From Bacteroidaceae bacterium (lineage in GTDB: Bacteria; Bacteroidota; Bacteroidia; Bacteroidales; Bacteroidaceae), in the NCBI GenBank assembly GCA_017618515.1, contig JAFZUB010000135.1, positions 1 through 18,702 of the forward strand: 18,702 bases of DNA. The letters run 5' to 3'. The translations under genes and the position numbers were made by a program. The notes beneath the pieces are model-generated. The model did no database searches. It saw only the letters and a program-made list of their open reading frames with translations, and had not been told where the DNA came from. Shown one piece after another: positions 6,923 to 14,658 of the stretch; position 1 is the first letter of the stretch, and each line of letters opens with the position of its first letter.

Positions 6923-8041
6923 TTATACACCTGCCGCTCCGCCTTCGCTCATGAGATAGGCCTTTATGAAGGGGTCTAGCTTGCCGTCCATCACTCCGCC
7001 CACATCGCTGGTCTGGTAGTTGGTGCGGTGGTCCTTCACGCGGCGGTCGTCAAACACGTAGGAGCGTATCTGGCTGCCCCATTCTATCTTTTTCTTGCCG
7101 GCCTCTATCTTGGCCTGCGCGGCCTGGCGGCGCTTCAGTTCGCGGTCGTAGAGGTTGGAGCGCAGCAGTCGCATGGCGTTGTTGCGGTTCTCGAGCTGCT
7201 TGCGGCTCTCGGTGTTCTCTATGAGTATCTCCTCCTGCTCGCCCGTCTCGGGGTCGGTGTACTGATAGCGTAGTCTGACGCCTGTCTCCACCTTGTTGAC
7301 ATTCTGGCCGCCTGCGCCGGAGGAGCGGAAGGTGTCCCAGGTTATCTTCGACGGATCTACGGTCACTTCTATCGTGTCATCCACTAGCGGTGTCACAAAC
7401 ACACTGGCGAAGCTAGTCATCCTCTTGCCCTGAGCATTGAAGGGCGACACTCTCACCAGACGGTGCACACCATTCTCCGATTTCAGGTAGCCGTACGCCA
7501 TATCGCCTTCTATCTCTATGGTGCAGGTCTTGATGCCCGCCTCGTCGCCGTCCTGCAGGTTGGCAATGCGGGTGCGGTAGTTGTGGGCCTCGGCGTAGCG
7601 CAGATACATGCGCATCAGCATCGATGCCCAGTCCTGGCTCTCGGTACCACCGGCGCCGGAGTTGATTTTGAGCACGCAGTCCATGGCGTCCTCATCGGCG
7701 CGCAGCATGTTTTTCAGTTCCAGGGCCTCCAGGGTGTTGAGTGCCTTGGCGTAGGCGTCGTCCACCTCTTGCTCGCTGACCATCTCGTCCTTGTAGAACT
7801 CCAGCGACAGTTCCACCTCGCTCACGAGGCTTTGCAGCTCCTCGTAGTGGCTGATCCAAAACTGCAGACCCTTCACCTTTTTCATCTGGGTCTCGGCAGC
7901 CTTGGCGTCGTCCCAGAAATCAGGAGCCTGCGTGCGCAGCTCCTCTTCCTCCAGCTCAATACGCTTGGCGTCGATATTGAGATAGTGGCCGAGCTGCTGC
8001 GCACGCTCCACAAGTTGCTTATATTGCTCCTGCGTTATCAA
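6923..8041 (-). CDS. prfB: Peptide chain release factor 2 (RF2), TTG start, no frameshift site
   Basis: RF2 reads UAA and UGA stop codons and triggers hydrolysis of peptidyl-tRNA on the ribosome. The 372-residue protein has the RF2 stop-codon tripeptide S199-P-F201 (RVSPFNAQGKRMTSF) and the catalytic G244-G-Q246 loop (SGAGGQNVNK). The length is normal. The N-terminus MITQEQYKQL followed by APDFWDD fits the family, and this sets the start at TTG 8041; the codon before it is the TAA stop of the upstream POT gene in the same frame. Many prfB genes carry a programmed +1 frameshift near codon 25 (CTTTGAC). At the matching place this gene reads Y20-L21-N22 (CTC AAT) and is uninterrupted, so that autoregulation is absent. 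Translation must depend on reinitiation after the POT stop or on direct binding at TTG. Confidence 0.95.
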   Translation of the reverse strand: MITQEQYKQLVERAQQLGHYLNIDAKRIELEEEELRTQAPDFWDDAKAAETQMKKVKGLQFWISHYEELQSLVSEVELSLEFYKDEMVSEQEVDDAYAKALNTLEALELKNMLRADEDAMDCVLKINSGAGGTESQDWASMLMRMYLRYAEAHNYRTRIANLQDGDEAGIKTCTIEIEGDMAYGYLKSENGVHRLVRVSPFNAQGKRMTSFASVFVTPLVDDTIEVTVDPSKITWDTFRSSGAGGQNVNKVETGVRLRYQYTDPETGEQEEILIENTESRKQLENRNNAMRLLRSNLYDRELKRRQAAQAKIEAGKKKIEWGSQIRSYVFDDRRVKDHRTNYQTSDVGGVMDGKLDPFIKAYLMSEGGAAGV

Positions 8042-9556
8042 TTACGCAACCTTATTGAGCTTCTTGATAATCGAGAAGATAAACAGTGCTGCCACAAGGC
8101 AGATAGCCATCAGCACTCCCCATACTACGTAGAGCTCCGTCTTGCCCCAGATGAGGGTGGGGATGCTCACGAGGAAGTTGCCGATAGCGGTGGCCACAAA
8201 CCAGCCACCCATCATCATACCCTTGTACTTCGGCGGTGCCACCTTGCTCACAAACGAGATACCGATAGGCGAGAGCAGCAGCTCGGCGAAGGTCAGGATG
8301 AGGTATGTGCTCACCAGGATGTTGGGGGTGACGTCGGCCAGATGCTGCGGATTGGTGGCATTGGGTGCCGGCAGGCCGATCGACGACATGGTCATCAGCA
8401 GATAGGCGGCAGCAGCCACAAGCATACCGAGACCAATCTTCACGGGAGCCTTGGGCTCCTTGCCCTTCTTGGCCAGCCAGCCGAAGATGCCGATGCTCAC
8501 GGGAGTCAGCAGCACTACAAAGCACGGGTTAAACTGCTGGAAGATAGGAGCGGCGATGTCGGCCTGTGCGCCCTGCTGATACTTGTATATCAGCCATACA
8601 GCGCCCAGCACGATTAGGATGCCGTAGATGGCGCGGGCCTTGTTGCCCTTGCTCTGGAACACTCCAGACAGACCATAGACTATGAATATCACAGCAAGCA
8701 GGTTGACTACGTCAAACTCCATGGCGGTGAGGCCGGTAGCCTGGGTGGCCACATAGTCGCGGGCAAAGTAGGTGAGGGTAGCGCCGTTCTGGTGGAATGC
8801 CATCCAGAAGAATATCACCACGGCAAACACGAGGCAGAGGCAGATAATCCTCTCCTTGGTCTGCGACGGGGTGAGCTCGTCGCCCTTGTTCTCCACTGCG
8901 GCAGCGGCAGCCTCCTTCTTGTTGGGAGTCAGCACCTGCTTGAATGTGCTCTTAAATCCGTAGTAAATCATTATGCTGACAATCAGCGATACGCATGCCA
9001 CGGCGAAGGCGAAGTGATAGCTGTCCTGCTCGCTGATGCCGAGACTGTTCTGTGCCCACTCCATTATCTTGATGGCTGCGGTGGGAGCGAAGAGGGCGCC
9101 CACATTGATGAGCATGTAGAAGAGCGAGAAGCCGCTGTCGCGCTTGTCGGCATACTTGGGGTCGTTGTATAGGTCGCCCACCATCACCTGGAGATTACCC
9201 TTGAAGAGACCTGTGCCGAAGCTTACTAGTAGCAGTGCGGCAGCCATGGCAGCGATAGCCACGGTGCTGGCGCCAAGAGGAATGGCTAACAGGGCGTAGC
9301 CCGCAAACATGATGAAGATACCTATCGTCACCATCTTTGAGTAGCCCCACTTGTCGGCGGCGATACCGCCAAACAGAGGCAGGAAATATACCAGCATCAG
9401 GAAGCTGGAGTAAACGACGCCGGCCGTGCCACTGCTCCAGCCGAAGTTTGCCTGCAAAAACAGGATGAATACGGCAAGCATCGTGTAGTAGCCGAATCGC
9501 TCGCCCGTGTTGGCAAATGCCAGGGCCCATAGCCCTTTTGGTTGTCCTTCAAACAT
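8042..9556 (-). CDS. POT/PTR2-family peptide transporter (MFS)
   Basis: POT proteins are inner-membrane symporters that use the proton gradient to import di- and tripeptides. The 504-residue, mostly hydrophobic sequence shows the PTR2 signatures: GERFGYYTM in the first span, GTGLFKGN with the conserved Lys of span 4, DSGFSLFYMLINVGALFAP, and FWMAFHQNGATLTYFA in the second half. A charged cytoplasmic loop with an Ala/Glu/Lys stretch (about residues 215-240) separates the halves. The usual ExxER proton-coupling motif reads N16-T-G-E19-R20, so the first Glu is Asn. This may be a subgroup trait and may alter coupling. The ATG at 9556 has no clear promoter, so the gene is probably read from the MFS gene upstream. 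Its stop TAA abuts the prfB start with no gap. Substrate specificity is inferred from the family. Confidence 0.9.
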   Translation of the reverse strand: MFEGQPKGLWALAFANTGERFGYYTMLAVFILFLQANFGWSSGTAGVVYSSFLMLVYFLPLFGGIAADKWGYSKMVTIGIFIMFAGYALLAIPLGASTVAIAAMAAALLLVSFGTGLFKGNLQVMVGDLYNDPKYADKRDSGFSLFYMLINVGALFAPTAAIKIMEWAQNSLGISEQDSYHFAFAVACVSLIVSIMIYYGFKSTFKQVLTPNKKEAAAAAVENKGDELTPSQTKERIICLCLVFAVVIFFWMAFHQNGATLTYFARDYVATQATGLTAMEFDVVNLLAVIFIVYGLSGVFQSKGNKARAIYGILIVLGAVWLIYKYQQGAQADIAAPIFQQFNPCFVVLLTPVSIGIFGWLAKKGKEPKAPVKIGLGMLVAAAAYLLMTMSSIGLPAPNATNPQHLADVTPNILVSTYLILTFAELLLSPIGISFVSKVAPPKYKGMMMGGWFVATAIGNFLVSIPTLIWGKTELYVVWGVLMAICLVAALFIFSIIKKLNKVA

Positions 9557-9595
9557 AGAAATATTGTTTTAGTTTAGTATTTAATCTATCCTATC

Positions 9596-9629
9596 TTCCC
9601 CCTCCAGGGGGATAAGAGGGGGTCCTGGG
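9596..9629. repeat. C-run/G-run hairpin element between the two transporter genes
   Basis: CCCCCT-CC-AGGGGG (9598-9611) is a perfect 6-bp inverted repeat, followed by TAAGAGGGGGTCCTGGG. A related arrangement (CCCC, 5 nt, GGGGGA, then TAAGAGGG, TC and TGGG) recurs at 14525-14558. This looks like a small dispersed intergenic element rather than a terminator: on the minus strand the run after the stem is AAGATAGG, not T-rich. Confidence 0.6.
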
Positions 9630-9632
9630 TTT

Positions 9633-11255
9633 TTATTCTTTAATATTCGGTTCTTCCAGTCCGATACCCTTCTTCTTGTCCACCACCTTCAGCACAAGGC
9701 CGAGCACCAGAGCTGCCACGCCGAGGAAGGCGAGCATCACCAGCGGGGCGGTGTAGTCAAACTGTGTGGGGTCGGTCACGTCGGGGTTCGTCTTGTCGAG
9801 CACCTTGCCTATCAGCAGCGGGAACAGCCACAGACCGATATTCTGAATCCAGAAAATCAGGGCGTAGGCTGAGCCGATCACCTTGGCATCCACCAGCTTG
9901 GGCACGCTGGGCCACAGCGAGGCGGGTACCAGCGAGAACGAAGCGCCGAGTACCAATATGGTGAGGTAGGCTATCACGATGCCGCCCACTGCCGAGCCCT
10001 TGAACATCGGCAGCACAAAGGCGAATGTCAGGTGGCAGGCTATCAGCAGCAGCGAGCCGAGCACCAGCATAGTGGCGGCCTTGCCCTTATGATCCACATA
10101 GCTGCCCAGGATGGGAGTGATACCCACGGCCAGCAGCGGGAATACGGCGAAGATGGCCTCTGCCGACTGGCGCATGTAGCCCATGTAGCAGTATATTACG
10201 AGTGCTATTACCGACGTGATGAGCAGACCGTACTTCAAGTTCTTTTTCTTCTGGAAATTGCTGGCAAACGCGGCGGCAGCCACCACGAGCATGATGACAT
10301 ACTGCACTATGGTCACCGACTGGCTTGACCAGAAGGAGTCTGACGCGGGAGCCTCAAGCGTGAGGTTACATTGCAGCATGTTCACCGCATACTTCTGGAA
10401 CGGGAAGATGGCACTGTAGTAGAGCACACACAGCAGGGCTACGAGCCAGAAACCGCTGGAGGTGAGTATCTTGCCTATGTCGCTAACCTTAAACTGATCG
10501 TCTTTCTCCTCTGCTTCGCCGGTCTGGGCGTCGAGCTTCCTATCCATGAAGAAATAGACGATAAACATTATCAACGCGATGCACAGCAGCACTACGCCGA
10601 AGGCTACCGAGCGGCTCACGCTTACGTCCTCGCCCAGGTGAGCGAAGAAGGGCGAGAATATCATACACGTGGCAACACCCAGTCGTGCCAGCGCCATCTC
10701 AGAGCCCATGGCCAGAGCCATCTCGCGACCCTTGAACCACTTCACGATACCGCGGCTCACGGTGATGCCGGCCATCTCTACGCCGCAGCCGAATTTCATG
10801 AAGCCGCAGGCGGCGAACTTCGCAGACGCGGGCATGCCTTCATAGAACGGTGAGACGCCTAGCTCGTCAAAGCCGGGGATATAGTTGAGATTGTTTGTGA
10901 ACCACGTCTCCAGTCCGCTGCCGGCAAACGATTCGCTAACGGCGTACCATTTGATCACGGCACCCACTAGCATCACTATTCCCGAGAGCACAGCGGTGAA
11001 GCGGACTCCCATCTTGTCGAGGATGATTCCCGCAAAGATGAGGAAGAACACAAACACGTTGAGGAACACCTCAGAACCCTGCATCGTGCCAAACGCCGTG
11101 GAGTCCCAGCCGCGGGTGGTCTCCATCAGGTCCTTGATGGGCGAGAGGATGTCCATGAAGATGTAGCTGCAAAACATGGCAAAGGCCAACAGCAGCAAGG
11201 CGGTCCAGCGCATACCCGCGCTGTCGCGTAGTGTCTTTCTAATTGTATCAGTCAT
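9633..11255 (-). CDS. MFS transporter, MFSD1-like
   Basis: This is a 540-residue inner-membrane transporter with about 12 hydrophobic spans. Motifs resemble the MFSD1 branch of the MFS: GIILDKMGVR (about residues 76-85), SRGIVKWFKGREMALAMG (167-184) followed by ALARLG, and a second-half ASLWPSVPKLV with GSAYALIFWIQNIGL. Mammalian MFSD1 has been reported as a lysosomal dipeptide transporter, and the next gene is a POT peptide transporter. A peptide substrate is therefore a reasonable guess, but inferred. A non-membrane insert at about residues 104-148 between early spans should face the periplasm, and a charged central loop (about 235-255) separates the halves. The ATG at 11255 lies 28 bp after a TATATTTG -7 box, so this is probably the first gene of the minus-strand unit. 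Confidence 0.85.
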   Translation of the reverse strand: MTDTIRKTLRDSAGMRWTALLLLAFAMFCSYIFMDILSPIKDLMETTRGWDSTAFGTMQGSEVFLNVFVFFLIFAGIILDKMGVRFTAVLSGIVMLVGAVIKWYAVSESFAGSGLETWFTNNLNYIPGFDELGVSPFYEGMPASAKFAACGFMKFGCGVEMAGITVSRGIVKWFKGREMALAMGSEMALARLGVATCMIFSPFFAHLGEDVSVSRSVAFGVVLLCIALIMFIVYFFMDRKLDAQTGEAEEKDDQFKVSDIGKILTSSGFWLVALLCVLYYSAIFPFQKYAVNMLQCNLTLEAPASDSFWSSQSVTIVQYVIMLVVAAAAFASNFQKKKNLKYGLLITSVIALVIYCYMGYMRQSAEAIFAVFPLLAVGITPILGSYVDHKGKAATMLVLGSLLLIACHLTFAFVLPMFKGSAVGGIVIAYLTILVLGASFSLVPASLWPSVPKLVDAKVIGSAYALIFWIQNIGLWLFPLLIGKVLDKTNPDVTDPTQFDYTAPLVMLAFLGVAALVLGLVLKVVDKKKGIGLEEPNIKE

Positions 11256-11283
11256 AGTATAAAGAAATTAATTTTTCAATCGG

Positions 11284-11291
11284 CAAATATA
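11284..11291 (-). promoter_or_regulatory. -7 box TATATTTG for the minus-strand transporter unit
   Basis: The minus strand reads TATATTTG, an exact TANNTTTG match, 28 bp upstream of the MFS start ATG. No TTTG is present at the 19-bp spacing. It is the same octamer as the box upstream of the 46-residue gene. Confidence 0.55.
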
Positions 11292-11363
11292 CGCAAAAAT
11301 GCTCGCTCTCTGTGTAGAAGTTTATGTTTTTTTACGATTTTTTCAATAATTGATGGATTTTTG

Positions 11364-11394
11364 TTTGGTTTGCGAAAAGAAAACGCTAATTTTG
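11364..11394 (+). promoter_or_regulatory. Promoter TTTG-N19-TAATTTTG for the acyltransferase operon
   Basis: TTTG at 11364-11367 and TAATTTTG at 11387-11394 are separated by exactly 19 bp, matching the Bacteroidetes sigma factor consensus (-33 TTTG, -7 TANNTTTG). The start ATG of the glsA-like gene follows 19 bp later, giving a very short leader. This is the best promoter match in the window. Confidence 0.75.
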
Positions 11395-11413
11395 TAACTT
11401 AAATTGGTATAGT

Positions 11414-12241
11414 ATGCCAAACTCTGTGGAAATAGATGTCGAGCGAGTGCTCCATGACAAGATGGGCAACAAGGCTCGCTATGTGCCGCGCTTCGTGGTG
11501 CGATGGCTGAAAAAGATCATCCATCAGGATGACATGAACGGCTTCTTCCGCGCTCACAAGGACGAGGAGGGCGTGCAGTGGCTCAAGTCGGTGGTGGAAT
11601 ATGCCGACATGCGCATCACGGTCCACGGCCTCGACAATCTGCCTGCCGACGGTGCCCATCGCTTCACCTTCGCCAGCAATCACCCGCTGGGAGGCATCGA
11701 CGGCGTGGCTCTCGGAGCCATCATCGGCGAGCACTACGACGGCAACATACGCTATCTGCTCAACGACATACTGATGAATCTGCCGGGCCTCCGTCCCCTG
11801 GGCGTGGCCGTCAATGTCACTGGCTCGCAGGGCCGCGAGGCGATGCTCAAGGTTGACGAGGTGTTCGCCTCCGACTACCAGCTCATCATGTTCCCCGCCC
11901 AGCTATGCTCCCGCATGATCAAGGGACGTGTGCAAGACCTCCCGTGGAAGAAGGCTGTGGTGCAGAAGAGCGTGCAGCACCAGCGCGACATCGTGCCCAT
12001 CCACTTCAGTGGCCAGAACAGCAAGCGCTTCTACCGCATCGCCAACTGGAGCAAGCGTCTCGGCCTCAAGGTAAATGTGGCTATGCTTTTCCTCGTCGAC
12101 GAGCTCTACCGCAACATGCACAAGTCCTTCGAGGTGCACATCGGCAAGCCCATCCCTTGGCAGACCTTCACCTCCGACCGCTCCTACTCCGACTGGGCAC
12201 AGTGGCTCCGTGCCCAGGTCTACGAACTAGAGAAATCCTAA
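11414..12241 (+). CDS. glsA: Glycine-lipid O-acyltransferase, GlsA-like (PlsC/LPLAT family)
   Basis: In Bacteroides, GlsA adds the second fatty acid, ester-linked, to N-acyl glycine to complete glycine lipids. The protein here has 275 residues with no signal and no clear membrane span. The catalytic motif is N89-H90-P-L-G-G-I-D96, so the His-Asp spacing is five residues rather than the four of canonical PlsC (HX4D); I believe this is normal in the GlsA/OlsA-like group. Further matches are GVALGAIIGEHYDG, NDILMNLPGLRPLGVAVN, the acyl-acceptor block MFPAQLCSR, and DIVPIHFSGQNSKRFYRIAN. The pairing with a GlsB-like gene 36 bp downstream supports the call. The consensus promoter ends 19 bp before the ATG. 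Alternatives are an ornithine-lipid or lyso-acyltransferase with a different acceptor; the chemistry depends on the partner enzyme. Confidence 0.85.
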   Translation: MPNSVEIDVERVLHDKMGNKARYVPRFVVRWLKKIIHQDDMNGFFRAHKDEEGVQWLKSVVEYADMRITVHGLDNLPADGAHRFTFASNHPLGGIDGVALGAIIGEHYDGNIRYLLNDILMNLPGLRPLGVAVNVTGSQGREAMLKVDEVFASDYQLIMFPAQLCSRMIKGRVQDLPWKKAVVQKSVQHQRDIVPIHFSGQNSKRFYRIANWSKRLGLKVNVAMLFLVDELYRNMHKSFEVHIGKPIPWQTFTSDRSYSDWAQWLRAQVYELEKS

Positions 12242-12244
12242 TTT

Positions 12245-12272
12245 TCAATCCTCAATCCTCAATTTTCAATTT
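12245..12272 (+). repeat. Period-7 tandem repeat between glsA and glsB
   Basis: Four 7-bp units follow each other: TCAATCC, TCAATCC, TCAATTT, TCAATTT. They fill most of the 36-bp spacer and end 5 bp before the glsB ATG. A change in unit number would alter the distance between the two genes. It takes the place where a ribosome binding site would lie. Confidence 0.8.
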
Positions 12273-12277
12273 CAGAG

Positions 12278-13264
12278 ATGGAACCCATTATCCCTCCTAT
12301 TGACAAGCAGGTGCTCAAAGCCGAGCTGACTCCGGAGCGCCAGTTGCGCCGCACCAACAAGAGCAACAACGAGATATACATCGTTACGTGGCAAGACTCG
12401 CCCAACGTGCTTAGGGAGATTGGCCGCTTGCGTGAGATAGCCTTCCGCGCTGCTGGTGGCGGCACAGGCAAGGCTCTCGATCTCGATGACTTCGACATCT
12501 GCCCCAATCCCTACAAGCAGCTCATCGTATGGAACCCCGAGGATGAGGAGATTATCGGTGGCTATCGTTTCTTCCCCGGCAACGAGATAACGCTCGACGA
12601 CCAGGGGCAGCCGCGTCTCGCCACGAGCCACATGTTCCATTTCTCCGACCACTTCATCCGCGACTATATGCCGCAGACCATTGAGCTGGGTCGCTCCTTC
12701 GTCACTCTGGAGTATCAGAACACGGGCCGCTCGCTGGCCAAGAGCCTCTTCGCTCTCGACAATCTGTGGGACGGTCTCGGCGCACTCATCGTGGCGGTGC
12801 CCAACCTCAAGTATTTCTTCGGCAAGGTGACCATGTATCCCAGCTTCAGCCGTGTGGGCAGGGATATGATTCTCTATTTCCTCCACAAGCATTTCGGCGA
12901 CAAGGACCACCTCGTCACGGCTCTCAAGCCCCTGCAGCTCGACACCTCTCCCGACTATCTGGCGTCGCTGCTCACCGAGGAAGATTTTAAGGCCGACTAT
13001 CGCCTGCTCAATGCCGAGGTGCGCAAGCTCGGCTTCAACATCCCCCCGCTGGTCAATGCCTATATGAGTCTCTCGCCCACCATGAAGGTCTTCGGCACCG
13101 CCGTCAACGATGAGTTCGGTGACGTCGAGGAGACGGGCATCCTCATCGCCGTCGATGAGATCCTCGCCGAGAAGCGCGTCCGCCACATCGATTCCTACGT
13201 CCGCGAGCACCCCGAGTCCGCCGAACTCCTCGGCAATGTCCTCAATCCCCCCTTCCGCAAATAA
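12278..13264 (+). CDS. glsB: Glycine-lipid N-acyltransferase, GlsB-like (hemolysin-like GNAT fold)
   Basis: In Bacteroides, GlsB joins a 3-hydroxy fatty acid to glycine through an amide bond, the first step of glycine-lipid synthesis. Related OlsB enzymes act on ornithine. The 328-residue soluble protein shows the family pattern: REIGRLREIAFRAAGGGTG (about residues 45-63), the acceptor core LDDFDICPNPYKQLIVWN, IIGGYRFFPG, and ELGRSFV (136-142) at the acyl-donor site. A second half continues through the conserved KYFFGKVTMYPSFSR. The length matches GlsB rather than the shorter OlsB. It forms an operon with the glsA-like gene just upstream. The amino acid used (glycine, serine or ornithine) cannot be read from the sequence. 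Family membership is firm; glycine specificity comes from relatedness to Bacteroides. Confidence 0.85.
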   Translation: MEPIIPPIDKQVLKAELTPERQLRRTNKSNNEIYIVTWQDSPNVLREIGRLREIAFRAAGGGTGKALDLDDFDICPNPYKQLIVWNPEDEEIIGGYRFFPGNEITLDDQGQPRLATSHMFHFSDHFIRDYMPQTIELGRSFVTLEYQNTGRSLAKSLFALDNLWDGLGALIVAVPNLKYFFGKVTMYPSFSRVGRDMILYFLHKHFGDKDHLVTALKPLQLDTSPDYLASLLTEEDFKADYRLLNAEVRKLGFNIPPLVNAYMSLSPTMKVFGTAVNDEFGDVEETGILIAVDEILAEKRVRHIDSYVREHPESAELLGNVLNPPFRK

Positions 13265-13304
13265 TCGTTTGCTCGCACGTGTGTATATAAATAATGTATA
13301 ACCA

Positions 13305-14462
13305 ATGAATCGACACGTCTGGATCGACTGGATGCGCGTCACGGCGTGCCTGATGGTGCTCACCGTCCACAGCACCGAACCCTTCTACTTGGGCGGCGAG
13401 GGCTCCCTCATCCTCACGGCCGCCGATGCCTACTGGGTATCCTTGTTCGACACCTTTGTGCGAGCATGCGTCCCCCTCTTCGTCGTGGCCAGCAGCTACC
13501 TGCAATTCCCCATCCACTATTCCACCGGCCAGTTCCTGCGCCGACGCGCCCTTCGTGTGGTGGTCCCCTTCGTGGTGTGGACACTGGTCTATGCCATCGT
13601 CTGGGGCGAACCGGTGGAGAACCTGCAGAGCCTGCTCCTCAACTTCAACTATGCCGCAGGCCATCTCTGGTTTGTCTATATGCTCGTAGGCCTATACCTG
13701 CTCATGCCATTGCTCTCGCCGTGGGCCGAGCGTGTCAAGAAGCGTGAGCTGCAGTTCTATCTCGCCCTCTGCTTCCTCACCACCTTGCTACCCTTCGTCA
13801 GGGCATGGGTTGGGGGAGAGCCTCCCGTTATGTACGGCCCTACGGGCATCCCTAACCCCGCTTACTATCCCCTCTGGGGTGAGGCAAGTTGGAACGCCTA
13901 CGGCCTCTTCTATTATTTCTGTGGTTTCTTGGGCTACATGCTTCTGGGCCTCTATCTGCGCCGTTTCGTCGGTGAGTGGTCGTGGCGCCGCACCCTCTCC
14001 GTCGCCCTGCCTATGTGGCTCGTGGGCTTCGCCATCTGTTTCTGCAGCTTTCTCTGGGCTGTGGACGCTGATGCCCATGGTGTCTTCCCCGTAGAGGGAC
14101 CCACTGGCTTGGCTGCCGTGTGGGAGACCACGTGGATCAACGACACGGCCAGCGTTGCTCTTATGACCGTCGGCTGGGTGCTCCTCTTCCGTAAGTTCAC
14201 AGCCAGCGGACGTTTCTTCCAGCGCATCATCTTGCCCGTCTCCAAGGCCAGCTACGGCGTCTATCTCTGCCACATGCTCTTGCTGGCCCTCATCAGCGGC
14301 TGGCTCCGTTCCTCTCTCGGCATCGGCACCTCCGCCACCCTCGGCATCTGGACCACCCCCATCCAGATCCTCGCCACCGCCCTCATCACCTTCTCTCTCG
14401 CCTCCCTCTTCTGCGTCCTCGTTCAGCGCATCCCACGCCTCGGCAAATACCTCGTTGGCTAA
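13305..14462 (+). CDS. Acyltransferase-3 family integral membrane protein
   Basis: This is a 385-residue multi-span inner-membrane protein of the acyltransferase-3 (OafA/WecH-like) family, which moves acetyl or other short acyl groups onto surface glycans, lipids or peptidoglycan. The N-terminus WIDWMRVTACLMVLTVHS carries the family Arg11 and conserved His22. ACVPLFVVASSYL, LRVVVPFVVWTLVYA, the aromatic GHLWFVYMLVGLYLLMPLL and a late SKASYGVYLCHMLLL are typical of the family. About ten spans are visible. The gene follows glsB by 40 bp with no promoter, so it is probably cotranscribed. This suggests, but does not show, action on a lipid or envelope glycan. The start ATG precedes the conserved N-terminus by four codons. 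The acceptor is unknown. Confidence 0.85.
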   Translation: MNRHVWIDWMRVTACLMVLTVHSTEPFYLGGEGSLILTAADAYWVSLFDTFVRACVPLFVVASSYLQFPIHYSTGQFLRRRALRVVVPFVVWTLVYAIVWGEPVENLQSLLLNFNYAAGHLWFVYMLVGLYLLMPLLSPWAERVKKRELQFYLALCFLTTLLPFVRAWVGGEPPVMYGPTGIPNPAYYPLWGEASWNAYGLFYYFCGFLGYMLLGLYLRRFVGEWSWRRTLSVALPMWLVGFAICFCSFLWAVDADAHGVFPVEGPTGLAAVWETTWINDTASVALMTVGWVLLFRKFTASGRFFQRIILPVSKASYGVYLCHMLLLALISGWLRSSLGIGTSATLGIWTTPIQILATALITFSLASLFCVLVQRIPRLGKYLVG

Positions 14463-14524
14463 ATATATTCTCCCCCTAAACAACAAGAAATAATTCTCCC
14501 CCATAAATTGGTTCGACCTTGGAA

Positions 14525-14580
14525 TCCCCATTAAGGGGGAACTTAAGAGGGTCTGGGGAGTCCCCAAAGGGGGAGGGGGT
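14525..14580. repeat. C-run/G-run element, two adjacent stem units
   Basis: TCCCC-N5-GGGGGA, then TAAGAGGG, TC and TGGGG (14525-14558), parallels the element at 9596-9629 with the same block order. A second stem TCCCC-AAA-GGGGGA follows at 14561, then GGGGGT. The shared plan in two unrelated spacers suggests a dispersed intergenic repeat family. Confidence 0.6.
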
Positions 14581-14658
14581 GTGTAAAAGGAGGAGGCTGT
14601 GTGTGATAATGGTCTAGAGTCAAGAGTATCGTCTTTAACTTCGAGCCCGCTTGCGGGC

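Noticed and set aside
6662..6979. A 105-codon plus-strand frame overlapping the small membrane protein
   Set aside because: It overlaps the CYTH start, the small gene and the prfB end in antisense; the minus-strand frame has better composition and a promoter.
7463..8617. A 384-codon plus-strand frame across prfB and the POT gene
   Set aside because: It spans the antisense of two well-identified genes and their junction and shows no protein family pattern.
14645..14658. GCCCGC-TT-GCGGGC palindrome as a terminator
   Set aside because: No T-run follows; the following bases are the period-9 repeat.
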